The notes below the pieces were generated by a model, which had not been told where the DNA came from, ran no database searches, and saw nothing but the letters and a program-made list of their open reading frames with translations. Positions 17,147 to 24,389 of a stretch of 64,000 bases of DNA are shown one piece after another; position 1 is the first letter of the stretch, and each line of letters starts with the position of its first letter. Source of the DNA: Nocardia crassostreae (lineage in GTDB: Bacteria; Actinomycetota; Actinomycetes; Mycobacteriales; Mycobacteriaceae); contig NZ_BDCH01000013.1 in NCBI RefSeq assembly GCF_001613405.1, positions 62,001-126,000 of the forward strand. The letters run 5' to 3'. The position numbers and the translations under genes are program-made.

Positions 17147-17913
17147 CACTGCCGTACTACGCGTCGGCCGAACAGATCATGCGCGACAAGACCGAACTTG
17201 CGCGCAAGGGCATCGCACGAGGCCGCAGTGTCATCGTTCTGGTGTACGACAAGGGTGTGGTGTTCGTGGCCGAGAACCCCTCGGCCACCCTCCACAAGGT
17301 GAGTGAGCTCTACGACCGGGTGGGTTTCGCCGCGGTCGGCAAGTACAACGAGTTCGAGAGCCTGCGCCGCGGCGGCATCCTGCAGGCGGATCTGCGCGGG
17401 TACCAGTTCGACCGCCGGGATGTGACCGGGCGGTTCCTGGCCAACCTGTACGCGCAGAGCCTCGGCTCCATCTTCACCGATCAGCTCAAGCCGTTCGAGG
17501 TGGAGATCTGCGTCGCCGAGGTCGGCTACCCGGAACAGGACGTCAACTCGGTCCTGTACCGGATCAACTTCGACGGATCCATTGTCGACGAACGCGAATT
17601 CGTGGTGATGGGCGGCAATACCGACCCCATCGTCACCGCGCTCAAGGGCTCCTACAAGTCCGGCATGGACCTGCACTCCGCCATCACGGTGGCGGTCGCG
17701 GCCCTGCAGAAGGCCACCCCCGAGGGCGCCGACAAGGACAAGCGCACCATCGGCGTCTCCTCCCTCGAGGTGGCCACCCTCGAGCAGGCCCGCCCCCGCC
17801 GAGCCTTCCGCCGCATCACCGGCTCGGCGTTGCAACAACTGATCACCGGCAAGACCCAGACCGCCAAAGCGGCCGCCGAGGCCGATAAGCCGGGCGCGGG
17901 AGATCCCTCCTAG
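17143..17913 (+). CDS. prcA: 20S proteasome alpha subunit PrcA
   Basis: 256 residues forming the gate rings of the core particle. The N-terminus [20 protein letters not shown] matches the gating helix of actinobacterial alpha subunits; [33 protein letters not shown] follows. The alanine/lysine-rich tail ends DKPGAGDPS and lacks the usual activator-like motif, which is normal for alpha subunits. The ATG overlaps the prcB stop. A strong terminator lies 15 bases after the stop. Confidence 0.98.
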   Translation: MTLPYYASAEQIMRDKTELARKGIARGRSVIVLVYDKGVVFVAENPSATLHKVSELYDRVGFAAVGKYNEFESLRRGGILQADLRGYQFDRRDVTGRFLANLYAQSLGSIFTDQLKPFEVEICVAEVGYPEQDVNSVLYRINFDGSIVDEREFVVMGGNTDPIVTALKGSYKSGMDLHSAITVAVAALQKATPEGADKDKRTIGVSSLEVATLEQARPRRAFRRITGSALQQLITGKTQTAKAAAEADKPGAGDPS

Positions 17914-17927
17914 CACTGGGAAATTCG

Positions 17928-17972
17928 GAAAATACCGGGCCGGAACCAAATGGTTCCCGGCCCGGTATTTTC
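17928..17972 (+). terminator. Intrinsic terminator of the dop-pup-prcBA operon
   Basis: Near-perfect inverted repeat of about 21 bp: GAAAATACCGGGCCGG-AACCA, loop AA, then TGGTT-CCCGGCCCGGTATTTTC. The downstream arm ends in a T-rich stretch (TATTTTCT). Confidence 0.88.
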
Positions 17973-17996
17973 TATGTCATCCGGCACCCTCGCGCA

Positions 17997-18045
17997 TTGC
18001 ACTCGGGGGCGGCGAGTGTTTGCACTCGGTGCAGCAGAGTGCAAA
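17997..18045 (+). promoter_or_regulatory. Tandem CIRCE-like inverted repeats upstream of pafA
   Basis: TTTGCACTC-N9-GAGTGCAAA at 18019-18045 has the half-site size and exact 9-base spacer of the CIRCE element (TTAGCACTC-N9-GAGTGCTAA) recognised by the heat-shock repressor HrcA. Immediately upstream, TTGCACTC at 17997-18004 is followed by another 9-base spacer and GAGTG (18014-18018), giving a second, half-degenerate copy. The pafA GTG is 129 bases downstream. Regulation by HrcA is inferred from the pattern alone. Confidence 0.55.
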
Positions 18046-18174
18046 GGGGGCTTGGTTTTTGGCAGGTGACAGGGGCTGTGACGTTGCATCTCGTGCTAAA
18101 TCGTTGTGAATACGTTTGCATCGGCTGTTCCACACTGCCCTTATGCGGGACTTCACGCCTGTAATGTCGATGGT

Positions 18175-19533
18175 GTGCAGCGACGAATCATGGGGATCGA
18201 AACCGAATTCGGGGTGACGTGCACCTTCCACGGTCACCGTCGGTTGAGTCCTGACGAGGTGGCCCGGTACTTGTTCCGCCGGGTGGTTTCCTGGGGCCGT
18301 AGTTCCAACGTGTTCCTCCGCAATGGCGCCCGGCTCTACCTCGATGTCGGTTCCCATCCGGAGTACGCGACGGCCGAGTGCGACAGCTTGGTGCAGCTGG
18401 TCACTCACGACCGCGCCGGTGAGAGGGTCCTCGAGGATCTGCTCATCGACGCCGAACAGCGTCTCGCCGAGGAAGGCATCGGCGGCGACATCTACCTGTT
18501 CAAGAACAACACCGACTCGGCGGGCAACTCCTACGGGTGCCACGAGAACTTCCTGGTCGTCCGGGCCGGGGAATTCTCCCGCATCTCCGATGTGCTGCTC
18601 CCGTTCCTGGTCACCCGCCAGCTCATCTGCGGTGCGGGCAAGGTGTTGCAGACCCCCAAGGCGGCCACCTTCTGCCTATCGCAGCGGGCCGAGCACATCT
18701 GGGAGGGCGTCTCCTCGGCGACCACCCGCTCGCGGCCGATCATCAATACCCGTGACGAGCCGCATGCCGATGCCGAGAAGTATCGCCGCCTGCACGTGAT
18801 CGTCGGCGACTCCAATATGGCCGAGCCGACCACCATGCTCAAGGTGGGCACGGCCTCCCTGGTCCTGGAGATGATCGAAGCGGGCGTCGCGTTCCGAGAC
18901 TTCGCTCTGGACAACCCGATTCGCGCCATTCGCGAGGTCTCGCACGATCTCACCGGGCGGCGTCCGGTGCGGCTGGCGGGCGGTCGGCAGGCCAGCGCCC
19001 TGGACATCCAGCGCGAGTACTACGCCCGCGCCGTCGAGCATCTGCGCAATCGCGATCGCGATCCGCAGGTGGACGCGGTGGTGGATCTGTGGGGCCGCAC
19101 CCTCGATGCCGTCGAGGCGCAGGATTTCGCCAAGGTGGACACCGAGATCGACTGGGTGATCAAGCGCAAGCTGTTCCAGCGCTACCAGGACCGCTACAGC
19201 ATGGAGCTGTCCGACCCGAAGATCGCCCAGCTGGATCTGGCCTATCACGACATCAAGCGCGGCCGCGGCGTGTTCGATCTGCTGCAGCGCAAGGGTCTGG
19301 CCAAGCGCGTCACCGAGGACGAGGCGGTCGACGCCGCCGTCACCACCCCGCCGCAGACCACGCGCGCCAAGCTGCGCGGCGATTTCATTACCGCCGCCCA
19401 GGAGGCGGGCCGCGACTTCACCGTCGACTGGGTCCACCTCAAGCTCAACGACCAGGCCCAGCGCACGGTGCTCTGCAAGGACCCGTTCCGCTCGGTCGAC
19501 GAGCGCGTGGATCGGCTCATCGCCTCCATGTAG
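18175..19533 (+). CDS. pafA: Pup-protein ligase PafA
   Basis: 452 residues, the same length as the M. tuberculosis enzyme. Phosphorylates the C-terminal glutamate of Pup and attaches it to substrate lysines. Visible: [13 protein letters not shown] (metal-binding glutamates), catalytic aspartate Asp57 in [38 protein letters not shown], and [20 protein letters not shown] shared with Dop. I chose the GTG at 18175 (giving [12 protein letters not shown], as in mycobacteria) over an in-frame ATG at 18106. A TAATGT -10-like hexamer at 18162-18167 suggests a leaderless transcript. It is separated from prcA by a terminator and the CIRCE-like repeats. Confidence 0.97.
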   Translation: MQRRIMGIETEFGVTCTFHGHRRLSPDEVARYLFRRVVSWGRSSNVFLRNGARLYLDVGSHPEYATAECDSLVQLVTHDRAGERVLEDLLIDAEQRLAEEGIGGDIYLFKNNTDSAGNSYGCHENFLVVRAGEFSRISDVLLPFLVTRQLICGAGKVLQTPKAATFCLSQRAEHIWEGVSSATTRSRPIINTRDEPHADAEKYRRLHVIVGDSNMAEPTTMLKVGTASLVLEMIEAGVAFRDFALDNPIRAIREVSHDLTGRRPVRLAGGRQASALDIQREYYARAVEHLRNRDRDPQVDAVVDLWGRTLDAVEAQDFAKVDTEIDWVIKRKLFQRYQDRYSMELSDPKIAQLDLAYHDIKRGRGVFDLLQRKGLAKRVTEDEAVDAAVTTPPQTTRAKLRGDFITAAQEAGRDFTVDWVHLKLNDQAQRTVLCKDPFRSVDERVDRLIASM

Positions 19534-19543
19534 GTCAAGTGAC

Positions 19544-19585
19544 AGTCGGCGGGCCGCGAACCTTCTGGTTCGCGGCCCGCCGACT
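19544..19585 (+). terminator. Intrinsic terminator after pafA
   Basis: Perfect 19-bp inverted repeat AGTCGGCGGGCCGCGAACC / GGTTCGCGGCCCGCCGACT with loop TTCT, followed by TTCTG. Confidence 0.9.
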
Positions 19586-19658
19586 TTCTGGGAGAGCGGT
19601 GGGCAATTCGGGGACCACCACGCGACGTTGGGTAGGTAGGCGCACTACTCTCTTACGG

Positions 19659-20654
19659 GTGGCGATATCCAAGGTCGAGCGGTTGATGAATCTGGTTATC
19701 GCGCTGCTGTCCACCCGGCAATTCCTGACCGCGGAGCGGATCCGGGACAGTGTGGCCGGATACGAGGAGTCCGCGAGCGACGAGGCGTTCAGCCGCATGT
19801 TCGAGCGGGACAAGAACGAGCTGCGCGATCTGGGCATTCCATTGGAGATCGGACCGGTCAGCCGGTACTCCGGGGCCGAGGGCTACCGCATCAACCGGGA
19901 CGCCTACGAGCTACCCGATATCGATCTGACCAGTGCCGAAGCCGCCGCCGTGGCGGTGGCCGTGCAGCTGTGGGAGTCGCCCGAACTCGCGGCCGCCGCC
20001 GAGGGCGGTCTGCTCAAACTGCGCGCGGCGGGCATTCATGTGGAACCCGATGCGGGCGTCGCCTCGGTCCCCGCGGTCCCGGCGCGCACCCGCGGTTCGG
20101 AACCGGTGCTCGGCAAACTTCTCGCGGCCATCGACGCGGGCCGCGCGGTGACCTTCGAACACCGCCAGTCCCACGGTGATCCGATCGAGCGCGATGTGCA
20201 GCCCTGGGGTGTGGTCACCCATCACGGCCGCTGGTACCTGGTCGGCTACGACAATGCCCGCCAGGTGCAGCGCGTCTTCCGCATCTCCCGCATCGGCGAG
20301 AACATCACCGAATACGGCCCGGCCAATGCCGTGCACAAACCCGAGGACGTGGACGTGCGCGCCCTGGTCGCCAATGTGACCAGCCAGGCCCCGATCACCG
20401 GCTCGGCGACGGTGTGGGTGGCCGCGGGCCGCGGCCAGGAGATCCGCCGCATGGGTGCGCTCATGGAGGACCGCGTGCTGGGCGGGCGCGCCGGATCCAT
20501 TGTCGAGGTGCCGATTCGCTCCCGCGACTGGCTGGCCCGCCTCATAACCGGACTGGGCGCGGACGCCCTGGTGCTCGCACCGGAAGACCTGCGCGACAAC
20601 GTCATTGCCCGGCTGGAGTCGGTGCTGGAGCGGACGGAGGTGTCGGCGTCGTGA
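19659..20654 (+). CDS. pafB: WYL-domain transcriptional activator PafB
   Basis: 331 residues; with PafC forms the activator of the RecA-independent DNA-damage response in mycobacteria. Domain order: N-terminal winged HTH (SKVERLMNLVIALLSTRQFL, ERDKNELRDLGIPLE), WYL domain (GRAVTFEHRQ, RDVQPWGVVTHHGRWYLVGYD, RVFRISRIGE) and the WCX C-terminal extension. The start is the GTG at 19659, matching the mycobacterial length of about 332 residues; the longer open frame upstream overlaps pafA. The WYL motif appears as RWYLVGYD. It is followed by pafC in the same direction. Confidence 0.96.
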   Translation: MAISKVERLMNLVIALLSTRQFLTAERIRDSVAGYEESASDEAFSRMFERDKNELRDLGIPLEIGPVSRYSGAEGYRINRDAYELPDIDLTSAEAAAVAVAVQLWESPELAAAAEGGLLKLRAAGIHVEPDAGVASVPAVPARTRGSEPVLGKLLAAIDAGRAVTFEHRQSHGDPIERDVQPWGVVTHHGRWYLVGYDNARQVQRVFRISRIGENITEYGPANAVHKPEDVDVRALVANVTSQAPITGSATVWVAAGRGQEIRRMGALMEDRVLGGRAGSIVEVPIRSRDWLARLITGLGADALVLAPEDLRDNVIARLESVLERTEVSAS

Positions 20655-20730
20655 GCGAGCGCCAGCGAGTGGACCATCAACACAGCGTGCCGTCGCGCAC
20701 GACGGAGCCGAGCGCCGGCGAGGTGGAGTC

Positions 20731-21864
20731 GTGAGTGACGGGGACGGAAACGGCGCACGTCGCGGTAATGACGCGGCCCCGCGTCGCGGCGGGCAGACCG
20801 GCGACGGTGCGCGGGTGTCGAGCGGACTGCGGGAGCGCAAGACCGGCGCGGCTACCACCAGCCGCTTGTCGACGCGCCTGTCGCGGCTGCTCAATATGGT
20901 GCCGTACTTCCAGGCCAATCCGGGGATCGGCGCCGCCGAGGCCGCCGCGGAACTGGGCGTGACCACCAAACAGCTCATGAGCGATCTGAATCAGCTGTGG
21001 ATGTGCGGCCTGCCCGGCTACGGGCCCGGTGATCTGATCGATCTGTCGTTCTCCGAGGAGAGCATCGAGGTCACCTTCTCCGCCGGTATCGACCGGCCGC
21101 TGCGGCTGACCTCGCTGGAGGCGACCGCCCTGCTGGTGGCGCTAAGGTCCATCGCGGATCTGCCGGGCATGGTCGATCCCAGCGCCGCGCACTCGGCCAT
21201 CGCGAAGATCGAATCCGCCATCTCCGGACGGAAGTTCGAGGGTCCGATCGCCCCGGCCCCGGTGGAGGCCCCGTCGGTGGCCACGGTGCGCTCCGCGCTG
21301 GAACACGATCACGCGCTGCGCCTGGTCTACTACTCGGCCAGCCGCGACGAGGTCTCCGAACGCGTGGTGGATCCGCTCCGAATCGTCTTGGTGGACAACA
21401 ACAGCTACCTGCAGGCGTGGTGCCGTCAAGCCGAGGGCGTGCGCCTGTTCCGCCTCGACCGCATCGAAGAGGCCACCGAACTCGCCGAACCCGCCCGTCC
21501 GCCCGTGGATGTCGCGGCCGATGAGACCGCGGCCCTGGACCTGTTCGTCGACGATCCGGCGGTCCCGCTGGCCCGCTTGCTGATTCGCGCCGACTACGGC
21601 TGGGTGCTGGACCAGTACCCGATGCACAAGGTCACGGTGCATCCGGACGGGAGTATCGAGGCCACCATGCGCTTCGCCACCCTGGAATGGATGGCGCGGC
21701 TGCTGCTCGGCTTCGGCTCCGGCGTCACCGTGCTCGGCCCGCCGGAACTGGTGACCGCGGTCCGGGACCGCTCCAGCTCCGCCCTGGCCGCGTATTCCGC
21801 CCTGGCGCAGGACGGTTCGGCCGGTTTCGCCACGGCCGGTTTCGAGGAGGTCGGTCCGGCTTGA
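20731..21864 (+). CDS. pafC: WYL-domain transcriptional activator PafC
   Basis: 377 residues from the GTG at 20731 (ribosome site GGTGGAG); a shorter start at the GTG at 20815 is possible. Winged HTH: SRLSTRLSRLLNMVPYFQAN, then AAEAAAELGVTTKQLMSDLNQLWMCGLPGYGPGDLI, a well-conserved PafC segment. The WYL domain (LEHDHALRLVYYSASRDEVS, RVVDPLRIVLVDNNSYLQAWC) has a YLQAW version of the WYL motif. Heterodimer partner of PafB. The extra 35-residue charged N-terminus (GDGNGARRGNDAAPRRGGQ) is poorly conserved. Confidence 0.95.
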   Translation: MSDGDGNGARRGNDAAPRRGGQTGDGARVSSGLRERKTGAATTSRLSTRLSRLLNMVPYFQANPGIGAAEAAAELGVTTKQLMSDLNQLWMCGLPGYGPGDLIDLSFSEESIEVTFSAGIDRPLRLTSLEATALLVALRSIADLPGMVDPSAAHSAIAKIESAISGRKFEGPIAPAPVEAPSVATVRSALEHDHALRLVYYSASRDEVSERVVDPLRIVLVDNNSYLQAWCRQAEGVRLFRLDRIEEATELAEPARPPVDVAADETAALDLFVDDPAVPLARLLIRADYGWVLDQYPMHKVTVHPDGSIEATMRFATLEWMARLLLGFGSGVTVLGPPELVTAVRDRSSSALAAYSALAQDGSAGFATAGFEEVGPA

Positions 21865-22904
21865 CCGCTCGTTCCACATCGGCGCCGCGGGTGATGGTGC
21901 TCGGCGCCGGAAGTATCGGGGTGTACGTCGGGGGCAGGCTGGCGGCGGCGGGCGCGGAGGTCACCTTCGTCGGGCGGCCGCGCATGCTCGGCGAGATCAC
22001 TGCTTCGGGCCTGCGCCTGACCGATCTCGACGGACAGGATGTGCGGGTCGAACCGGATGCCTTCCGCACGGTCACCTCGGTCGCCGAGGCGGGCGCGGCC
22101 GATCTGGTGCTCATCACCGTGAAGTCGGGCGACACCGAACAGGCCGCCCAGGAGTTGTCCGGTCTGGTGCAGCTCGGCACGGTCGTGATCAGCCTGCAGA
22201 ACGGCATCGGCAATGATGCCGTCATCCGCGAGATCCTGCCCGCCTGTGTGGTTGTGGCGGGCATCGTCATGTTCAATGTCGTGCATCACGAGGGCGGCCG
22301 CTTCCACTGCGGCACCGCGGGCGGCGTCGCCGTGGCGGCCGATCCCGTGCTCAATCGTTTCGCGCCCGTCCTGGGCGCCTCCGGGCTCGGTTTCAAGCAG
22401 TACCCGGATCTGCTGTCGGTGCAGTGGGCCAAACTGCTGCTGAACCTGAACAACCCGATCAACGCCCTGTCCGGGCGCCCGCTGCGCGAGGAGCTCGGCA
22501 ATCGCGACTACCGCCGCTGCCTGGCGCTGACCCAGCGCGAGGCCCTCGATGCCATGAGCCGCGCCCGCATCAGCCCGGCCCGCCTGACCGTGCTGCCGCC
22601 CGAGGCCATGGTGCGATTGCTCACGGTTCCCGACGGTGTCTTCCGCGGCGTCGCGGGCAAGGTGCTGGCCATCGATCCGGTGGCGCGGTCCTCCATGGCC
22701 GATGATCTGGCGGCCGGGCGGAAAACCGAAATCGCCTGGCTGTGTGGGGAAATCGTGAGCCTGGGCGCCATGGTCGGCATGCCGACCCCGGTCAATGCGC
22801 GGCTCGTCGAGCTCATCGGGGCCGCCGAGAACGGGGACCGGCGCACCTGGTCGGGCCCGGAGTTGCTGGCCGAACTGCGGGCCGCCGCCGGATCCACCGG
22901 ATAG
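21861..22904 (+). CDS. Ketopantoate reductase-family protein (PanE/ApbA-like)
   Basis: 347 residues. N-terminal NADP-binding Rossmann motif VLGAGSIGVYVGGRLAAAGA; conserved catalytic-region segments are ADLVLITVKSGDTEQAA, VISLQNGIGNDAVI, WAKLLLNLNNPINALSG (the lysine/asparagine cluster) and the C-terminal DDLAAGRKTEIAWLCGEIV. The family reduces 2-dehydropantoate to pantoate, but several paralogues have other substrates. The TTG start overlaps the pafC stop as TTGA, with GAGGAGG 10 bases upstream, so it is coupled to pafC. Its placement between pafC and tatA differs from the mycobacterial order, where tatA follows directly. Confidence 0.88.
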   Translation: MTARSTSAPRVMVLGAGSIGVYVGGRLAAAGAEVTFVGRPRMLGEITASGLRLTDLDGQDVRVEPDAFRTVTSVAEAGAADLVLITVKSGDTEQAAQELSGLVQLGTVVISLQNGIGNDAVIREILPACVVVAGIVMFNVVHHEGGRFHCGTAGGVAVAADPVLNRFAPVLGASGLGFKQYPDLLSVQWAKLLLNLNNPINALSGRPLREELGNRDYRRCLALTQREALDAMSRARISPARLTVLPPEAMVRLLTVPDGVFRGVAGKVLAIDPVARSSMADDLAAGRKTEIAWLCGEIVSLGAMVGMPTPVNARLVELIGAAENGDRRTWSGPELLAELRAAAGSTG

Positions 22905-23050
22905 TCACGGTTTTCTCGCAGCGCGGCCCTCAGCTCGCCCGGGTAACATCCGGGCAAATCCGCATGACCACCGGTAGAACGACGGTTGACAAATGGTTTG
23001 CCATATTCCGGTCGGGTAGCATCGAAGCACCACAGTATTGGAGGAAGTCG

Positions 23051-23323
23051 ATGGGTTCACTCAGCGCGACGCACTGGATCATCATTGCGCTGCTGTTCCT
23101 GGTGCTGTTCGGAGCCAAGCGGCTTCCGGACGCCGCCCGGGGTCTCGGTCGTTCGCTGCGCATCTTCAAGAGCGAGATGAACGAGATGCACGCTGACGGT
23201 GACAAGTCCTCGTCGGCGCAGGCCACGGCTCCCGCCGCGGAGCTCCCGGCCGCGCAGCCCGCCGCCACCCCGGTGGAGCAGGTCAAGGCCGAAGCGAACA
23301 AGGCCGATCTGAACAAGGCGTAG
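23051..23323 (+). CDS. tatA: Twin-arginine translocase subunit TatA
   Basis: 90 residues. A single N-terminal membrane helix (THWIIIALLFLVLFGAKRLP), then the amphipathic helix (PDAARGLGRSLRIFKSEMNEM) and an acidic/alanine-rich unstructured tail. TatA oligomerises to open the pore for folded proteins. FGAKRLP is the conserved hinge. The ATG at 23051 follows TTGGAGGAAG. It is upstream of tatC with a hairpin between them. No tatB is visible in the window, which is usual for actinobacteria, where tatB is located elsewhere. Confidence 0.97.
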   Translation: MGSLSATHWIIIALLFLVLFGAKRLPDAARGLGRSLRIFKSEMNEMHADGDKSSSAQATAPAAELPAAQPAATPVEQVKAEANKADLNKA

Positions 23324-23335
23324 TCGCCCCACCTA

Positions 23336-23362
23336 CCCCGGGATGAGGTCCTCGTCCCGGGG
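23336..23362 (+). terminator. Hairpin between tatA and tatC
   Basis: Inverted repeat CCCCGGGATGAG / CTCGTCCCGGGG (one mismatched pair), loop GTC, followed by CGAGTCTTGTCC. Probably a leaky terminator or mRNA-stability element giving more TatA than TatC. Confidence 0.6.
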
Positions 23363-23412
23363 CGAGTCTTGTCCAGGTCCGGCGCCAGGCGATCAGCGAG
23401 GCAGACACATCC

Positions 23413-24387
23413 ATGCGCATTCCGTTCGACCCGCGGCGCAGTAAGCGGAGAACGAATCCCGACGGCACCATGTCGTTGGTCGAGCACCTGTACGAATTGC
23501 GGTCGCGGCTGCTGAAGGCGATCTTCGCGGTGGCCTTGACCACCGTGCTCGGCTTCCTGTGGTACTCGCATTCGTTCTTCGGGCTGGAGAGCCTCGGCGA
23601 GATCCTGCGCGGACCCTACTGTTCGCTGCCGGAGAGCTCGCGCGCCGCGCTCTCGGCCGACGGCGAATGCCGCCTGCTGGCCACCGCGCCGTTCGAACAG
23701 TTCATGCTGCGCTTGAAGGTCGGTCTCACCGCGGGCATCGTCATGGCCTGCCCGGTGTGGCTGTACCAGCTGTGGGCGTTCATCACCCCAGGCCTGTACG
23801 CCAAGGAGCGCAAGTACGCCGTCTCCTTCGTGGCCTCGGGCGCGGCGCTGTTCATCGCGGGCGCGGTGCTGGCCTACTGGGTCGTCGCCCACGCCCTCAG
23901 CTTCCTCATGACCATCGGCGACAATGTGCAGATCACGGCGCTGAGCGGTTCGCAGTACTTCAGCTTCATCATTCAGCTGCTCATCATCTTCGGCGTGAGT
24001 TTCGAGACGCCGCTGATCATCGTGGGCCTGAACCTGGTCGGCGTGCTGTCCTACGAGAAGCTGGTGAAGTGGCGGCGCGGCCTGATCTTCGGCCTGTTCG
24101 TCTTCGCGGCCATCGTGACGCCGCAGGACCCGTTCTCCATGCTCGCGCTCGCGCTGGCGCTGACCGTGCTGTTCGAGCTGGCGGTGCAGATCGCCCGCAT
24201 CAATGACAAGAGCAAGGCCCGCAATGCCGAGAACTGGGCCAACCTCTCCGATGAGGAAGCCTCGCCGCTGGGTGCGGGGCCGGGCGGCATCGATCGCGCC
24301 ACGCCGGTCGACGCGCCGGAACCGGTGGCCGCCGCGCCTTCGGAAAAAACAACGAGAAGCGCGTCGGATTACTCCGATACGCTCTGA
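23413..24387 (+). CDS. tatC: Twin-arginine translocase subunit TatC
   Basis: 324 residues, six membrane helices. The N-terminal signal-binding motif is [20 protein letters not shown] (conserved glutamate for twin-arginine recognition), with the conserved periplasmic loop [15 protein letters not shown] and the [17 protein letters not shown] segment. It has a long charged C-terminal tail after residue 255 rich in Ala/Glu. It recognises Tat signal peptides and builds the translocase with TatA/TatB. The next gene, helY, starts 3 bases after the stop. Confidence 0.97.
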   Translation: MRIPFDPRRSKRRTNPDGTMSLVEHLYELRSRLLKAIFAVALTTVLGFLWYSHSFFGLESLGEILRGPYCSLPESSRAALSADGECRLLATAPFEQFMLRLKVGLTAGIVMACPVWLYQLWAFITPGLYAKERKYAVSFVASGAALFIAGAVLAYWVVAHALSFLMTIGDNVQITALSGSQYFSFIIQLLIIFGVSFETPLIIVGLNLVGVLSYEKLVKWRRGLIFGLFVFAAIVTPQDPFSMLALALALTVLFELAVQIARINDKSKARNAENWANLSDEEASPLGAGPGGIDRATPVDAPEPVAAAPSEKTTRSASDYSDTL

Positions 24388-24389
24388 CG

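Noticed and set aside
22985..23021. TTGACA-type sigma-70 promoter before tatA
   Set aside because: TTGACA at 22985-22990 is a perfect -35, but no acceptable -10 lies 16-18 bases downstream; TAGCAT at 23016 is about 25 bases away.
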